Shown: positions 15,123 to 23,589, counted from the stretch's first letter. The stretch: DNA of 32,777 bases from Candidatus Saccharimonadota bacterium (GCA_016789655.1 JAEUQV010000099.1:1-32777); one strand, 5' to 3'. Made by a program: numbers and translations. The notes: generated from the letters alone by a model not told the origin.

Positions 15123-15587
15123 TTAGTCTTTTTGAGCCTTAGCCACTCGCTTTTGACGCGGCACAGCCACAAATACGCCACCGGCCGATTGAAGCGCATC
15201 GACTGCCTTCACACTAGCAGCTTGCAGTTCCACGGTGACTTTTTTGGAAATATCACCACGGTACAATAGTTTTACAGTAACAAATTCTGAAGACACAAGC
15301 CCTTTTGCGGCTAGACTTGCATTGTCGACCTTGGCGCCGAGTGCCTGCAATTGGTCTGTGTATATATTTTCAGCCTTGGGTTTAAGGCTGCGGAAGCCCC
15401 GCAACTTTGGCAAACGCTGCATAAGTGGGTTTTGACCACCTTCAAACCCAGGTCGCTTACTGAATCCTGTGCGCGCGCCTTGTCCTTTCGTACCACGACC
15501 GGCAGTCTTACCCTGACCGGCAGCAATTCCACGACCAACACGCTTGGGCGATTTCTTTGGAGCGCTTTGTAAATCATTGTACTTCAT
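15123..15587 (-). CDS. rplO: 50S ribosomal protein L15
   Basis: A 154-aa protein of usual length. The N-terminal Gly-rich extension (KRVGRGIAAGQGKTAGRGTK, then GFEGGQNPLMQRLPKLRGF) threads into 23S rRNA; the C-terminal part is a small globular domain. The start overlaps the rpsE stop by one base (TAATG), leaving no room for rpmD (L30), normally found here. It is the last gene before the terminator at 15075-15103. Confidence 0.96.
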   Translation of the reverse strand: MKYNDLQSAPKKSPKRVGRGIAAGQGKTAGRGTKGQGARTGFSKRPGFEGGQNPLMQRLPKLRGFRSLKPKAENIYTDQLQALGAKVDNASLAAKGLVSSEFVTVKLLYRGDISKKVTVELQAASVKAVDALQSAGGVFVAVPRQKRVAKAQKD

Positions 15588-16237
15588 TACTCAGCCTCCT
15601 TTTTGACAACAGGCTTCTTTTCTGTCTGCGTGGATTTTCTAGCTGCTTTCAGTTTAGTTGTAACCCAGTTTTTGCTTGGTTCTATGCTTTGAAGTGCTGC
15701 GATTGTCGCATATGCAATATTGGTCTTGTTGCTCGAACCAAGTGACTTGCTGAGTGCATTGCTAACACCTGTTACTTCCAGCACAGTGCGAACCACGCCA
15801 CCTGCGATCAGGCCAGTACCTGCGGCTGCAGGCATGACAAGTATACGAGCGCCGGCAACCTTGGCCTCAGCTTCGTGTGGAACAGTTCCCTTGTAAAGCT
15901 GAATGTTCACGAAATGCTTCTTAGCAACTTCTGTTGCTTTACTGACTGCAGCGGTCACATCGGCACCCTTAGCAGTTCCGATTCCGACCTTGCCCTTATG
16001 ATCACCTACAACGACTAGCGCTCGGAAACGGAAGCGACGACCACCCTTAACAACACGAGCAACGCGATCAATATGGACGACGCGTTCATCGAATTGCTTT
16101 TCCTCTGGAGCTGTAGCCTGTGCACGAGCTGGTCGGCCACCATCACGACGACCGCCACGAGGAGGGCGAGTTTGATTTTTAGCTGCGGTTTCAGCAGCGG
16201 CAGTCTGCATAGCTTGGGCTTGAGTATTTTCGGCCAT
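15587..16237 (-). CDS. rpsE: 30S ribosomal protein S5
   Basis: A 216-aa protein; S5 helps decoding fidelity and 30S assembly. The S5 core shows VVHIDRVARVVKGGRRFRF, VVVGDHKGKVGIG, VMPAAAGTGLIAGG and AYATIAAL. I chose the ATG at 16237 over the in-frame ATG at 16270: GGAG lies 7 nt before it, and the upstream choice would overlap rplR by 32 bp. The first ~45 residues are an Ala/Gln/Arg-rich extension before the core, and a Lys-rich tail follows it. L30, usually next in the operon, is missing. Confidence 0.95.
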   Translation of the reverse strand: MAENTQAQAMQTAAAETAAKNQTRPPRGGRRDGGRPARAQATAPEEKQFDERVVHIDRVARVVKGGRRFRFRALVVVGDHKGKVGIGTAKGADVTAAVSKATEVAKKHFVNIQLYKGTVPHEAEAKVAGARILVMPAAAGTGLIAGGVVRTVLEVTGVSNALSKSLGSSNKTNIAYATIAALQSIEPSKNWVTTKLKAARKSTQTEKKPVVKKEAE

Positions 16238-16238
16238 A

Positions 16239-16592
16239 CTAAAACTCCAATCCTTTCTCCCGTGCCGCATCGGCGAGGGCTTTTACACGACCATGGTATT
16301 GTTTACCTGCGCGGTCAAATACAACTTTACTAACCTTTGCCTTCTGAGCGGCTGCGGCGATTTCAGCACCAACCCAAGAAGCTTTTTCTGTCATTGTACC
16401 CTTTGCGACTTTGCTGCCGACACTTGTGCAGGCTGCTATGGTGTGGTGTTTGCTATCGTCGATTATTTGAGCACTGACATTGGTGTTGCTAACAAATACA
16501 CTCAAGCGAGGACGCTCAGTTGTGCCTTGTACGGTAGCGCGGATGCGATATTTACGCTGAGCGCGCTGCAAATTTTTCTGAGATACGCTCAT
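16239..16592 (-). CDS. rplR: 50S ribosomal protein L18
   Basis: A 117-aa protein of usual length; L18 binds 5S rRNA. Motifs: RAQRKYRIRATVQGTTERPR, LSVFVSNTNVSAQIIDD and the C-terminal VVFDRAGKQYHGRVKALADA plus REKGLEF. It lies 2 bp after rplF. Confidence 0.96.
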   Translation of the reverse strand: MSVSQKNLQRAQRKYRIRATVQGTTERPRLSVFVSNTNVSAQIIDDSKHHTIAACTSVGSKVAKGTMTEKASWVGAEIAAAAQKAKVSKVVFDRAGKQYHGRVKALADAAREKGLEF

Positions 16593-16594
16593 GA

Positions 16595-17134
16595 TTATTT
16601 ATCCTTTCCTGACTTACCTGACTTACGCAAAATACGTTCATCAGCATACTTTATGCCCTTGCCCTTATACGGTTCTGGTTTCTTCAACGCACGAATTTCA
16701 GCCGCAACTTGGCCAACTTGCTGCTTATTTATACCGCTAACGGTCATTTTGTTCTGCTCGACAACTACTTGAACACCTTGCGGTACTTTGTAAATGACAT
16801 CGTGGCTAAAACCAATGTTAAGCTTAAGGTCAGCTCCTTGCAGAGCAACGCGATAGCCGACACCATTTAGCTCAAGTTGCTTACTAAAACCCTGGGTTAC
16901 ACCGACAACCATATTGTTTATCAATGCACGCATGAGGCCATGGGCGGCTCGTATCTTTGGCTCGTCATTGGCACGAGTTACCGTTAGTACGCCGTCCTGA
17001 ATTGTAACGGTGACACCCGCAAGCTGCGGGGTTTCGAGATTCCCTTTGGCCCCAGATACCTTAATGGCATCTGAGTCGACAGTGATTGTCACACCGCTTG
17101 GGATCGTGATGGGTAGTTTTCCTACTCGACTCAT
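16595..17134 (-). CDS. rplF: 50S ribosomal protein L6
   Basis: A 179-aa protein with the two repeated L6 folds. It starts MSRVGKLPITIPSGVTI and shows GVTQGFSKQLELNGVGYR and the C-terminal KKPEPYKGKGIKYADE. L6 lies near the sarcin-ricin loop and factor-binding site. No Shine-Dalgarno sequence is seen before the ATG; the upstream DNA is a pyrimidine-rich word repeat (17142-17219), so an insertion may have displaced the original site. Confidence 0.96.
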   Translation of the reverse strand: MSRVGKLPITIPSGVTITVDSDAIKVSGAKGNLETPQLAGVTVTIQDGVLTVTRANDEPKIRAAHGLMRALINNMVVGVTQGFSKQLELNGVGYRVALQGADLKLNIGFSHDVIYKVPQGVQVVVEQNKMTVSGINKQQVGQVAAEIRALKKPEPYKGKGIKYADERILRKSGKSGKDK

Positions 17135-17141
17135 TGTGATA

Positions 17142-17219
17142 GTTAGAGGTAAGAGTTATGAGTTAGGAGTTAAGAGTTTGATTGCTCTTATCTCTTATCT
17201 TTTATCTCTTATCTCTCCT
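17142..17219. repeat. Inverted word-repeat cluster between rpsH and rplF, no gene inside
   Basis: The left half is built of AGTTA/AAGAG words and the right half is CTCTTATCTCTTATC plus variants. The two arms are imperfect inverted copies meeting at a perfect TAAGAG/CTCTTA hairpin with loop TTTGATTG (17171-17190). The right arm, read on the minus strand, shares AGATAAGAGATAAGAG with the repeat before rplX. Confidence 0.7.
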
Positions 17220-17229
17220 TTCTTTCTTA

Positions 17230-17631
17230 TTAATATACTTGGCAGATTAACTCACCACCGACGCCTTGAGCTTTTGCTTCTTCGCCGGTCATAAGGCCTT
17301 TACTTGTGCTAATTATCAGTACACCACGCCCACGCTTCACCTGTGGAACTTCACGAGCATTAGTGTATTGACGACGGCCAGGCTTACTCAATCGCTTGAT
17401 TTCGGTAATCTTTGGGTTTTCGCCATCTAAATTGATGGTTATACGAAGCTGCTTTCCGACGCTCAGGTCGGTCACCGCTACATCCTGCAAAAATCCATTA
17501 TTGCGCAGTGAAATAGCTACGTTTTCTTTTATCTTGCTATGCGGCAAGCTGACTTCGCTTTTCCCGACAGCAATCGCATTACGGATACGTGTCAGCATGT
17601 CAGCGATAGGGTCTGTTGTAGTCACACTCAT
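17230..17631 (-). CDS. rpsH: 30S ribosomal protein S8
   Basis: A 133-aa protein of usual length; S8 binds the central domain of 16S rRNA. Motifs: DPIADMLTRIRNAIAVGK, SLPHSKIKENVA, and the C-terminal GRGVLIISTSKGLMTGEEA ending ELICQVY. It lies 1 bp after rpsN. The gap to rplF holds a word-repeat cluster. Confidence 0.97.
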   Translation of the reverse strand: MSVTTTDPIADMLTRIRNAIAVGKSEVSLPHSKIKENVAISLRNNGFLQDVAVTDLSVGKQLRITINLDGENPKITEIKRLSKPGRRQYTNAREVPQVKRGRGVLIISTSKGLMTGEEAKAQGVGGELICQVY

Positions 17632-17632
17632 A

Positions 17633-17902
17633 TTACCAACTCGCTTTCGTTACACCAGGGATTTCACCCTTGCTTGCATGTTCGCGGAATGCGATACGGC
17701 TCAACCCGAACTGTCGCATGTAAGCGTGTGGGCGACCCGTCTCAATACAGCGGTTTTTACGACGTGTCGGGCTAGAATTTCGTGGCAGCTTTGCAAGCCC
17801 TTCAAAGTCACCGAGTTCTTTAAGTTCGGCGCGCTTCGCCGCGTACTTTTCAATCATCTTTATCCGTTTTTTATCACGAGCCAGATTTGATTTTCTTGCC
17901 AT
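17633..17902 (-). CDS. rpsN: 30S ribosomal protein S14, zinc-free long form
   Basis: An 89-aa protein of the long, C-minus S14 type; the zinc type is about 61 aa with two CxxC pairs. Here the only Cys is in [12 protein letters not shown], and no CxxC is present. The end [19 protein letters not shown] and KASW is diagnostic. S14 organises the 30S head. The start overlaps the rplE stop by one base. Confidence 0.96.
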   Translation of the reverse strand: MARKSNLARDKKRIKMIEKYAAKRAELKELGDFEGLAKLPRNSSPTRRKNRCIETGRPHAYMRQFGLSRIAFREHASKGEIPGVTKASW

Positions 17903-18504
17903 TACTTATTCTCCTTTTCGAACGGCATACCAAATTTCTGCAGCAATGCCTTGCTATGTGCTTTATCCTGACACTTTACAACAAATACGGCTTGCATGCC
18001 GTGTGGCGTAGTCGTTTCTTCGAATGTCAGCTCAGGGAAAACACTTTGATCGGTTAGGCCGATGCTGTAATTGCCTTGCTTATCAAAAGCTTTGTTGCTG
18101 ACACCATGAAAGTCTCGCAAACGCGGCAATACGATATTGACCAAACGATCCATGAACTCATACATCCGCTCACCACGTAGTGTGAGCTTAAGTCCAATCA
18201 TATTACCCTCGCGCAGTTTAAAACCAGCAATCGAGTTTTTTGCCACGGTCTCTACAGGCTCTTGGCCAGTTACTTTGCGTAGCGTGTTTTTAGCTGCTTC
18301 GATAGTTTTCTTGTCTTCTTTAGCTTTGCCAAGACCAACATTCACGACAATCTTTTCAAGGCGGGGTACCTGATGTGGGTTATTGAGACCAAGTTCTTTC
18401 AATAGTTCTGCGGCATAGACGTCGTTATATGCTGTCTTCAGGCGAGCAACATAAGTAGGTGTGGCCTTTTTTGCCGCTGGTTTTTTTGCAGTAGCTTCAG
18501 CCAT
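17902..18504 (-). CDS. rplE: 50S ribosomal protein L5
   Basis: A 200-aa protein; L5 binds 5S rRNA and contacts S13. An Ala/Lys-rich extension of about 17 residues precedes the family core. Motifs: [45 protein letters not shown] and [16 protein letters not shown]. It overlaps the rplX stop by one base. Confidence 0.96.
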   Translation of the reverse strand: MAEATAKKPAAKKATPTYVARLKTAYNDVYAAELLKELGLNNPHQVPRLEKIVVNVGLGKAKEDKKTIEAAKNTLRKVTGQEPVETVAKNSIAGFKLREGNMIGLKLTLRGERMYEFMDRLVNIVLPRLRDFHGVSNKAFDKQGNYSIGLTDQSVFPELTFEETTTPHGMQAVFVVKCQDKAHSKALLQKFGMPFEKENK

Positions 18505-18857
18505 TACTTTATCTCCTTGCCAGAGCTTTTAAATACACGCGTCTTACTACCATCGTTGTTTAGCTTGTAGCCTATTCGGCTTGGTTTATTGGCAGTAGGA
18601 TCTACGATAGCAACCTTGCTTACCCAAATGGGTTTGGTTATTTCCAATATACCACCCTGTGGATGAGCCTTGTTAGGCTTTTGGTGCTTCTTAACGATGT
18701 TCACCCCTTCGACTGTAACTTTGTTATCTGCTGGGTGAGTAGCGACGACCTTGCCTTGCTTGCCCTTGTACTTGCCGGACAACACTTGGACTAAATCGCC
18801 CTTCTTCAATCTAATCTTCATTCTCTTATCTCTTATCTCTTGACTCTTGACTCTCAT
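18504..18857 (-). CDS. rplX: 50S ribosomal protein L24, probably with a repeat-encoded N-terminus
   Basis: The KOW-type core starts [21 protein letters not shown]24 is an assembly initiator on 23S rRNA. Two starts are possible. The ATG at 18857 directly follows the rplN stop and has GGAGG 8 nt upstream, giving 117 aa. The ATG at 18821 gives the usual length of 105 aa but has only weak purine-rich sequence before it. The 36 bp between them are word repeats that stay in frame and would encode [13 protein letters not shown] favour 18857 because of the ribosome binding site. Confidence 0.9.
   Translation of the reverse strand: MRVKSQEIRDKRMKIRLKKGDLVQVLSGKYKGKQGKVVATHPADNKVTVEGVNIVKKHQKPNKAHPQGGILEITKPIWVSKVAIVDPTANKPSRIGYKLNNDGSKTRVFKSSGKEIK
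18821..18857. repeat. Word repeat at the rplX start
   Basis: On the minus strand: GAGAGTCAAGAGTCAAGAG followed by ATAAGAGATAAGAGAATG. It shares GAGTCAAGAGAT with the start of the four-helix-bundle gene (31732 leftward) and AGATAAGAGATAAGAG with the rpsH-rplF cluster, linking three loci to one repeat family. Confidence 0.7.
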
Positions 18858-19226
18858 TTAGAGTACCTCCGGGGCCAAGCTGATGATCTTGGCATAACCC
18901 ATATCGCGAAGTTCACGAGGAACAGGTCCAAATATACGTGTGCCCTTAGGGTTCTTGTCGTCATTGATAATGACTGCAGCATTGTCATCAAACTTGATGG
19001 TGCTCCCATCTTTTCGCTTGATTTCCTTTTGGGTACGAACTACAACTGCCCTAACGACAGATTTCTTCTTAACGTTTCCGCTTGGGTTGGCGTCTTTCAC
19101 GGTTGCTGTGATAATATCACCGACTTTTGCGTAACGGCGACGTGTGCCTCCCAGGACGCGGATACAAAGTATCTCCTTTGCGCCGCTGTTGTCGCACACC
19201 ACTAGCCGCGTTTCTTGTTGGACCAT
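18858..19226 (-). CDS. rplN: 50S ribosomal protein L14
   Basis: A 122-aa protein of exact family length. It starts [20 protein letters not shown] and contains [20 protein letters not shown] and [21 protein letters not shown]14 forms intersubunit bridges and is the docking site of the silencing factor RsfS. Its start overlaps the rpsQ stop by one base. The final codons carry the GGAGG used by rplX. Confidence 0.97.
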   Translation of the reverse strand: MVQQETRLVVCDNSGAKEILCIRVLGGTRRRYAKVGDIITATVKDANPSGNVKKKSVVRAVVVRTQKEIKRKDGSTIKFDDNAAVIINDDKNPKGTRIFGPVPRELRDMGYAKIISLAPEVL

Positions 19227-19528
19227 TACTTGTCCTCCTCTGCATCAGCCTTATTTGCCTTGGCGGCTTCAGGTTCAACGTGCTTTACTTCCGCTATTTC
19301 GACTACCGCCTGTAATGCAAAGCTTTTTCGCTTGCTGATAGGTCGTGTTTCGACGATAACAACTTTGTCACCTTCTTTAGCTTGGTTGTTCTCGTCATGA
19401 GCCATAAACTTCTTGGTAATCGTATATTGCTTGCGATACAGGGGATGCGTTTTGCGCTCCCGCACAGTAACGACGATAGTTTTATCGGCCTTCGCGCTGC
19501 TGACGACACCAGTAATTGATTTCGCCAT
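19226..19528 (-). CDS. rpsQ: 30S ribosomal protein S17
   Basis: A 100-aa protein. The OB-fold core (1-80) has [20 protein letters not shown] and [13 protein letters not shown]; a ~20-residue Ala/Lys/Glu-rich tail follows. GGAGG lies about 9 nt before the ATG. The upstream gap to rpmC holds an inverted word repeat. Confidence 0.95.
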   Translation of the reverse strand: MAKSITGVVSSAKADKTIVVTVRERKTHPLYRKQYTITKKFMAHDENNQAKEGDKVVIVETRPISKRKSFALQAVVEIAEVKHVEPEAAKANKADAEEDK

Positions 19529-19552
19529 TATGCGTTCCCTCCGGTGATTGAG

Positions 19553-19619
19553 TAATGATTAACGATTAAGGAAGAACGAATGAATTCGTTAATCATTAAT
19601 CGTAATTCGTTAATCGATT
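19553..19619. repeat. Inverted and direct word repeats between rpmC and rpsQ
   Basis: TAATGATTAACGA (19553-19565) is a perfect inverted match to TCGTTAATCATTA (19586-19598) across 20 bp. TTCGTTAATC is also directly repeated at 19585-19594 and 19606-19615. No gene lies inside. Confidence 0.75.
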
Positions 19620-19820
19620 TCATTTTGCCTCCTTTACCAGTTGTTCACCTAACACGGTCAGCATCCGGGCAAGGTCTTTTCGCTTGCCGCGTACTGCACG
19701 GACGTTCTGATTATCGCCCATGTAGATATGCCGGCGTAGCTCTGCAATCTCGTCTTTAAGCTTCGATGTTTCAGTAGTGAGCTCAGCGGTGCTGAGTTTA
19801 CGTATGTCTGCTATTTTCAT
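19620..19820 (-). CDS. rpmC: 50S ribosomal protein L29
   Basis: A 66-aa helical-hairpin protein near the tunnel exit. It starts [18 protein letters not shown] and contains LKDEIAELRRH and VRAVRGKRKDLARMLTVL, the classic L29 pattern. The start overlaps the rplP stop by one base (TAATG). Confidence 0.95.
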   Translation of the reverse strand: MKIADIRKLSTAELTTETSKLKDEIAELRRHIYMGDNQNVRAVRGKRKDLARMLTVLGEQLVKEAK

Positions 19821-20233
19821 TACGCACCCTCCTTCACGAGAAACTTCGTCTTGACTGGCAATTTATGGCTAGCCAAACGCATTGCTTCTCGAGCAACTTC
19901 TTCACTTACGCCCTGCATCTCAAACATGATGGTGCCTGGCTTAACTTTTGCAACGAAGAATTCAGGGCTACCCTTGCCACTACCCATTTTGACGTCAAGT
20001 GGCTTACGAGTAACAGGAGTATGCGGGAAAATGCGGATCCAGATTTTACCGCCACGCTTGATGTATCGGGTCATCGCCTGACGACTCGCTTCTATCTGGC
20101 GGCTAGTAATACGCTCATGCCCCTGTGCTTGCAAAGCAAAATCACCATAAGCTATATAATGACCAGCGGTAGCGACACCTCGGATCTTGCCCTTACGGAC
20201 TTTTCGGAACTTTGTTCGCTTGGGTAACAACAT
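19820..20233 (-). CDS. rplP: 50S ribosomal protein L16
   Basis: A 137-aa protein, usual length. The ATG at 20233 ([19 protein letters not shown]) is chosen over an upstream in-frame ATG at 20266 because AAGGAG lies 7 nt before it and the family starts there. Motifs: [36 protein letters not shown] and [19 protein letters not shown]16 helps position A-site tRNA at the peptidyl transferase centre. Confidence 0.96.
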   Translation of the reverse strand: MLLPKRTKFRKVRKGKIRGVATAGHYIAYGDFALQAQGHERITSRQIEASRQAMTRYIKRGGKIWIRIFPHTPVTRKPLDVKMGSGKGSPEFFVAKVKPGTIMFEMQGVSEEVAREAMRLASHKLPVKTKFLVKEGA

Positions 20234-20256
20234 TATGCATCTCCTTTCGGATCTGC

Positions 20257-20353
20257 CATTTGGCATATATCATTATTCATTTGCCAATTATTTGTCATTA
20301 TCCTATTTACCAATTCTATTTTGATAAATGAAAAAATGTTAAATGGTAAATGT
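20257..20353. repeat. Degenerate word-repeat spacer between rpsC and rplP
   Basis: The words CATTTGGCA, CATTATTCATTTGCCA and CATTATC on the left are echoed in inverted form by GATAAATG, AAATGGTAAATG on the right. It is AT-rich and gene-free, and resembles the clearer clusters at 19553 and 17142, but the arms are imperfect. Confidence 0.45.
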
Positions 20354-20366
20354 AAGGACACAGTCA

Positions 20367-20996
20367 TTATTTGTCCCCCTTATAGATCCATACTTTGATG
20401 CCGATGATGCCGGCTCCAGGCCAATTGGCTCGAGCAGAAGCAAAATCGATATCCGCGCGAATGGTGTGAAGTGGTACAGAACCTACAGCCTCCTTTTCGC
20501 GGCGGCTCATTTCTGCACCATTCAAACGACCAGCGACCTCGATACGGATACCCTTAGCACCGGCCCGCATCGAAGCAGCGCTGGCACTTTTGATAGCGCG
20601 GCGGAAGCTCATACGTCGCTCAAGTTGATGCGCTATGTTTTCTGCGACCAACTTAGCATGTAAATCGGGCTTTTTCACCTCTTCGATATTGACGCGAACA
20701 GGTACACCATAGACTTTTTCGATAGCTGCTTTGGTCTCTTGAGCTCCTTGACCACCTCGTCCGATTACGACACCGGCTTTTGCGGTTGCGATTGTAACTG
20801 TCACTAAGTTAGGTGATCGCTCTATGTCTACTTTATTGATAGCGCCACGCGTTCCGAACTTTTCTTGGACGAGCTTACGCACCTTAAGGTCCTGTGCGAG
20901 GTAGTTGGCATACTCACGTTTACCAACGAACCATTTGCTCCGCCAATCTTTATTGGCCTGCAGGCGCATAGAAATGGGGTTAACTTTCTGACCCAT
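20367..20996 (-). CDS. rpsC: 30S ribosomal protein S3
   Basis: A 209-aa protein of usual length. It starts MGQKVNPISMRLQANKDWRS. The KH domain contains VVIGRGGQGAQETK, and the C-terminal domain contains GAEMSRREKEAVGSVPLHTI and KVWIYKGDK. S3 lines the mRNA entry channel. Its start overlaps the rplV stop by one base. Confidence 0.97.
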   Translation of the reverse strand: MGQKVNPISMRLQANKDWRSKWFVGKREYANYLAQDLKVRKLVQEKFGTRGAINKVDIERSPNLVTVTIATAKAGVVIGRGGQGAQETKAAIEKVYGVPVRVNIEEVKKPDLHAKLVAENIAHQLERRMSFRRAIKSASAASMRAGAKGIRIEVAGRLNGAEMSRREKEAVGSVPLHTIRADIDFASARANWPGAGIIGIKVWIYKGDK

Positions 20997-21385
20997 TATT
21001 TTGCCTCCTTCTTAGCTGCAGGCTTAGCGGCTGCAGGTTGCTTGACTGGACGTTGTTCACCATCAACTAGCACGCGGATATGGCTACTGCGCTTCATGTA
21101 CGGCAATGCACGACCCATAGCTGCTGGGCGATAGCGCTTCATACGAGCGCCATGGTTTACAGTAATCTCAACGATACGAAGCGTGTCAGCTTTGTAGTTG
21201 TGATTGTGCGAAGCATTAGCTTGTGCACTCTTGATAGTCTTGAGAACCGGCAATGCTGCACGGCGAGGCGTGTGCTCTAAAATAACTATGGCGTCAGCAA
21301 CAGTGCGGCCACGTACCAGTGAAGCCACTGCGGCTACTTTGCGCGGGCTCAAGCGAACACCTTTGGATTCTGCTTTAACACTCAT
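20996..21385 (-). CDS. rplV: 50S ribosomal protein L22
   Basis: A 129-aa protein. Motifs: GVRLSPRKVAAVASLVRGRT, HTPRRAALPVLKTIKSAQAN and the tunnel-lining loop with MKRYRPAAMGRALPYMKRSS. The C-terminus has a short Lys/Ala tail. L22 forms part of the exit-tunnel constriction. It lies 2 bp after rpsS. Confidence 0.97.
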   Translation of the reverse strand: MSVKAESKGVRLSPRKVAAVASLVRGRTVADAIVILEHTPRRAALPVLKTIKSAQANASHNHNYKADTLRIVEITVNHGARMKRYRPAAMGRALPYMKRSSHIRVLVDGEQRPVKQPAAAKPAAKKEAK

Positions 21386-21387
21386 GC

Positions 21388-21660
21388 CTACTTACCTTTC
21401 GCTAGCTTTCCACCGTGAGAACGGAACTTACGGGTTGGGCTAAATTCACCGAGTTTGTGACCAACCATGTTTTCGGTGACGAAAACTGGTACATGAACCT
21501 TACCGTTATGAACGGCAAACGTTTTACCAACAAACTCTGGTGCAATCGTACTAGCACGTGCCCATGTCTTGATAATTGTGCGATCCTCTGGGCCAAGCGC
21601 AGCGACTTTTTTCGCTAGCTTCGGATCGATAAACGGCCCCTTCTTCAGTGAACGACTCAT
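21388..21660 (-). CDS. rpsS: 30S ribosomal protein S19
   Basis: A 90-aa protein. It starts [19 protein letters not shown] and contains [34 protein letters not shown]: the complete family pattern. S19 forms a complex with S13 in the 30S head. It lies 3 bp after rplB. Confidence 0.98.
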   Translation of the reverse strand: MSRSLKKGPFIDPKLAKKVAALGPEDRTIIKTWARASTIAPEFVGKTFAVHNGKVHVPVFVTENMVGHKLGEFSPTRKFRSHGGKLAKGK

Positions 21661-21663
21661 TAC

Positions 21664-22494
21664 CTATTTCCTCTTGGCCGCATGACGGCTTCTTACGATC
21701 ATATTGTTAGTGCTCTTGCGTCGGCGTGTCTTGAAACCAAGCGTCTTCTGGCCCCATGGGGTACGAGGCGCTTTAGCCATACGGTGACGGCCACCATCAC
21801 CACCACCGTGTGGGTGATCTACAGCGTTCATAACAACACCACGAACACTCGGACGCTTACCGAGATGGCGTGAGCGACCGGCCTTACCAACCTTTATATT
21901 TTGATGCTGTTCGTTGCCGACAACACCAACTGAAGCTGTGCAAACTAAAGCGATTTTGCGTACTTCGCCGCTCGGCAAACGTACCTGACCATAGTCACCT
22001 TCTTTAGCCATAAGCATAGCTCCATTACCAGCACTGCGGGCAATCTGCGCACCACGGCCAGGCTGTAGTTCTATAGCATGAATTGTCGTACCGACAGGGA
22101 TGTTTTTTAGTGGCAAACGATTGCCATTTTCGATGGGTGCTTCATCGTGAGCACTCAGCGTTTGCCCCTGGCGCATACCACTCGTTGCAAGGATGTAATG
22201 ATATATACCATTACTATCCTTAACACGAGCGATACGAGCACTACGGTTTGGATCGTACTCAATGTGCTCAACGACCCCTTCACCAGTAAAGCTGAAATTG
22301 ACCATGCGGTAATGCTTGCGAGCACCACCGCCTTGGTGACGAGTAGTAATGCGCCCCTGATTATTACGACCGCTTCCGCGTTTGGTGCTTTTGACCAATG
22401 AACGCAATGGCTTCTTGGTAGTAACGGCATCAAAGTCCTGGCTAGACATACCGCGTCGACCAGGAGTCGTAGGATTGTATGCTTTGATAGCCAT
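21664..22494 (-). CDS. rplB: 50S ribosomal protein L2
   Basis: A 276-aa protein of usual length, needed for subunit joining and peptidyl transferase structure. Motifs: GRNNQGRITTRHQGGGARKH, NGAMLMAKEGDYGQVRLPSG, RGVVMNAVDHPHGGGDGGRH (with the conserved His) and PWGQKTLGFKTRR. The start overlaps the rplW stop by one base. Confidence 0.98.
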   Translation of the reverse strand: MAIKAYNPTTPGRRGMSSQDFDAVTTKKPLRSLVKSTKRGSGRNNQGRITTRHQGGGARKHYRMVNFSFTGEGVVEHIEYDPNRSARIARVKDSNGIYHYILATSGMRQGQTLSAHDEAPIENGNRLPLKNIPVGTTIHAIELQPGRGAQIARSAGNGAMLMAKEGDYGQVRLPSGEVRKIALVCTASVGVVGNEQHQNIKVGKAGRSRHLGKRPSVRGVVMNAVDHPHGGGDGGRHRMAKAPRTPWGQKTLGFKTRRRKSTNNMIVRSRHAAKRK

Positions 22495-22928
22495 TATTTG
22501 CTCTCCTTCTTAGCCTTGCCAGTTAATTTTTTAACGACAGACGTTTTCTTCTCGGCAGGCTCTGTATCTTTCTTAGCTGAAGATTTTTTGGCCTTTTCGG
22601 CTTCCTTAGCGGCATCTTTTACCTCAGTTTCCTCAGCTTGGAAGAATGGCAGGTGACTACCGCTAGCAAGCGTTACATAGGCTTTTTTCATATCGGCTTG
22701 AGTGCCCTTACGGTTGCTGCTACGACGACCGGTCAGGTTCATAACGCGCTTTTCTTTGCCTTTTCGATTAACGATACGCACGCTGGCAACAGTTACATCA
22801 AACTGCTTAGCAATAGCTGCGGCAATCTCGTGCTTATTGAGTTCAGCCGGTACATCAAGAGCAAATGTGTTGGTCGATTGGCTTAACTGGAAGGCCTTTT
22901 CGCTCAGTCGTGGTCTGACAGTATGCAT
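22494..22928 (-). CDS. rplW: 50S ribosomal protein L23 with Lys-rich tail
   Basis: A 144-aa protein. The core (about 1-97) shows RPRLSEKAFQLSQSTNTFAL, VDVPAELNKHEIAAAIAKQF (as DVPAELNKHEI) and NRKGKEKRVMNLTGRRSSNR. A Lys/Glu/Ala-rich tail of about 45 residues follows, longer than in typical L23 (about 95-100 aa). L23 is the docking site at the tunnel exit for trigger factor, SRP and SecYEG; the tail lies on that surface. It overlaps the rplD stop by one base. Confidence 0.95.
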   Translation of the reverse strand: MHTVRPRLSEKAFQLSQSTNTFALDVPAELNKHEIAAAIAKQFDVTVASVRIVNRKGKEKRVMNLTGRRSSNRKGTQADMKKAYVTLASGSHLPFFQAEETEVKDAAKEAEKAKKSSAKKDTEPAEKKTSVVKKLTGKAKKESK

Positions 22929-23587
22929 TATTTGTCCTCCTTTGCAGTCTTAGCTACTGGCTTAAGCCATGCTTCAACAGCTTTCAACGCATCGCTTGTG
23001 ATGACGATATGATCTGCGTTCAGAATATCGAAAACGTTGAGATACGTAGCAGAAACCAGAATGACGTTCTGCAGGTTCGCGGTAGCCATAATGACTTCAG
23101 GAATCTTAGCGTCTACGACCACGAGAGTGTCGCGAACAGCGCCCAGCTTAGTCAAAAGCTTAGCCATTTCTGCGGTTTTGCCATCTTTGCTAGCGAGCTT
23201 CTCGATAATTACCAGTTTCCCATCCGCGTTTGCGAGGCTAAGTGCCTGACGCAAAGCAACACGCTTACTAGTAGTCGAGATCCTCTTGCTGTAATTTTCC
23301 TGACCAGTTGGACCAAAGACGATACCACCGCCACGCCAGATTGGGTTACGTGAGCTACCGAAACGAGCTCGGCCAGTACCCTTCTGCTTCCATGGCTTCT
23401 TGCCGCCACCACGGACAAGCCCGCGCGTTTTTACTACGGCTAGGTTGTCGCGGCCATTGGCCAAATATGCTTCGTAGGCTTGTTTGAGTAGTTGATGATT
23501 CTTCACTTCGACACCGAAGACATCGCTGCTAAGTTTTGCAGCTATTGTTGCCTTGGTACCTGTTGCTGTAAATGTAGGGGTAGCCAT
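22928..23587 (-). CDS. rplD: 50S ribosomal protein L4
   Basis: A 219-aa protein of usual length. The tunnel-reaching loop has [20 protein letters not shown] followed by [16 protein letters not shown]; the C-terminal part has [15 protein letters not shown] and a final [12 protein letters not shown]4 lines the exit tunnel; in E. coli it also represses the S10 operon. It lies 2 bp after rplC. Confidence 0.97.
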   Translation of the reverse strand: MATPTFTATGTKATIAAKLSSDVFGVEVKNHQLLKQAYEAYLANGRDNLAVVKTRGLVRGGGKKPWKQKGTGRARFGSSRNPIWRGGGIVFGPTGQENYSKRISTTSKRVALRQALSLANADGKLVIIEKLASKDGKTAEMAKLLTKLGAVRDTLVVVDAKIPEVIMATANLQNVILVSATYLNVFDILNADHIVITSDALKAVEAWLKPVAKTAKEDK

Positions 23588-23589
23588 AA

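Noticed and set aside
16238-16270. ATG at 16270 as S5 start
   Set aside because: It would overlap rplR by 32 bp; the ATG at 16237 has GGAG 7 nt upstream.
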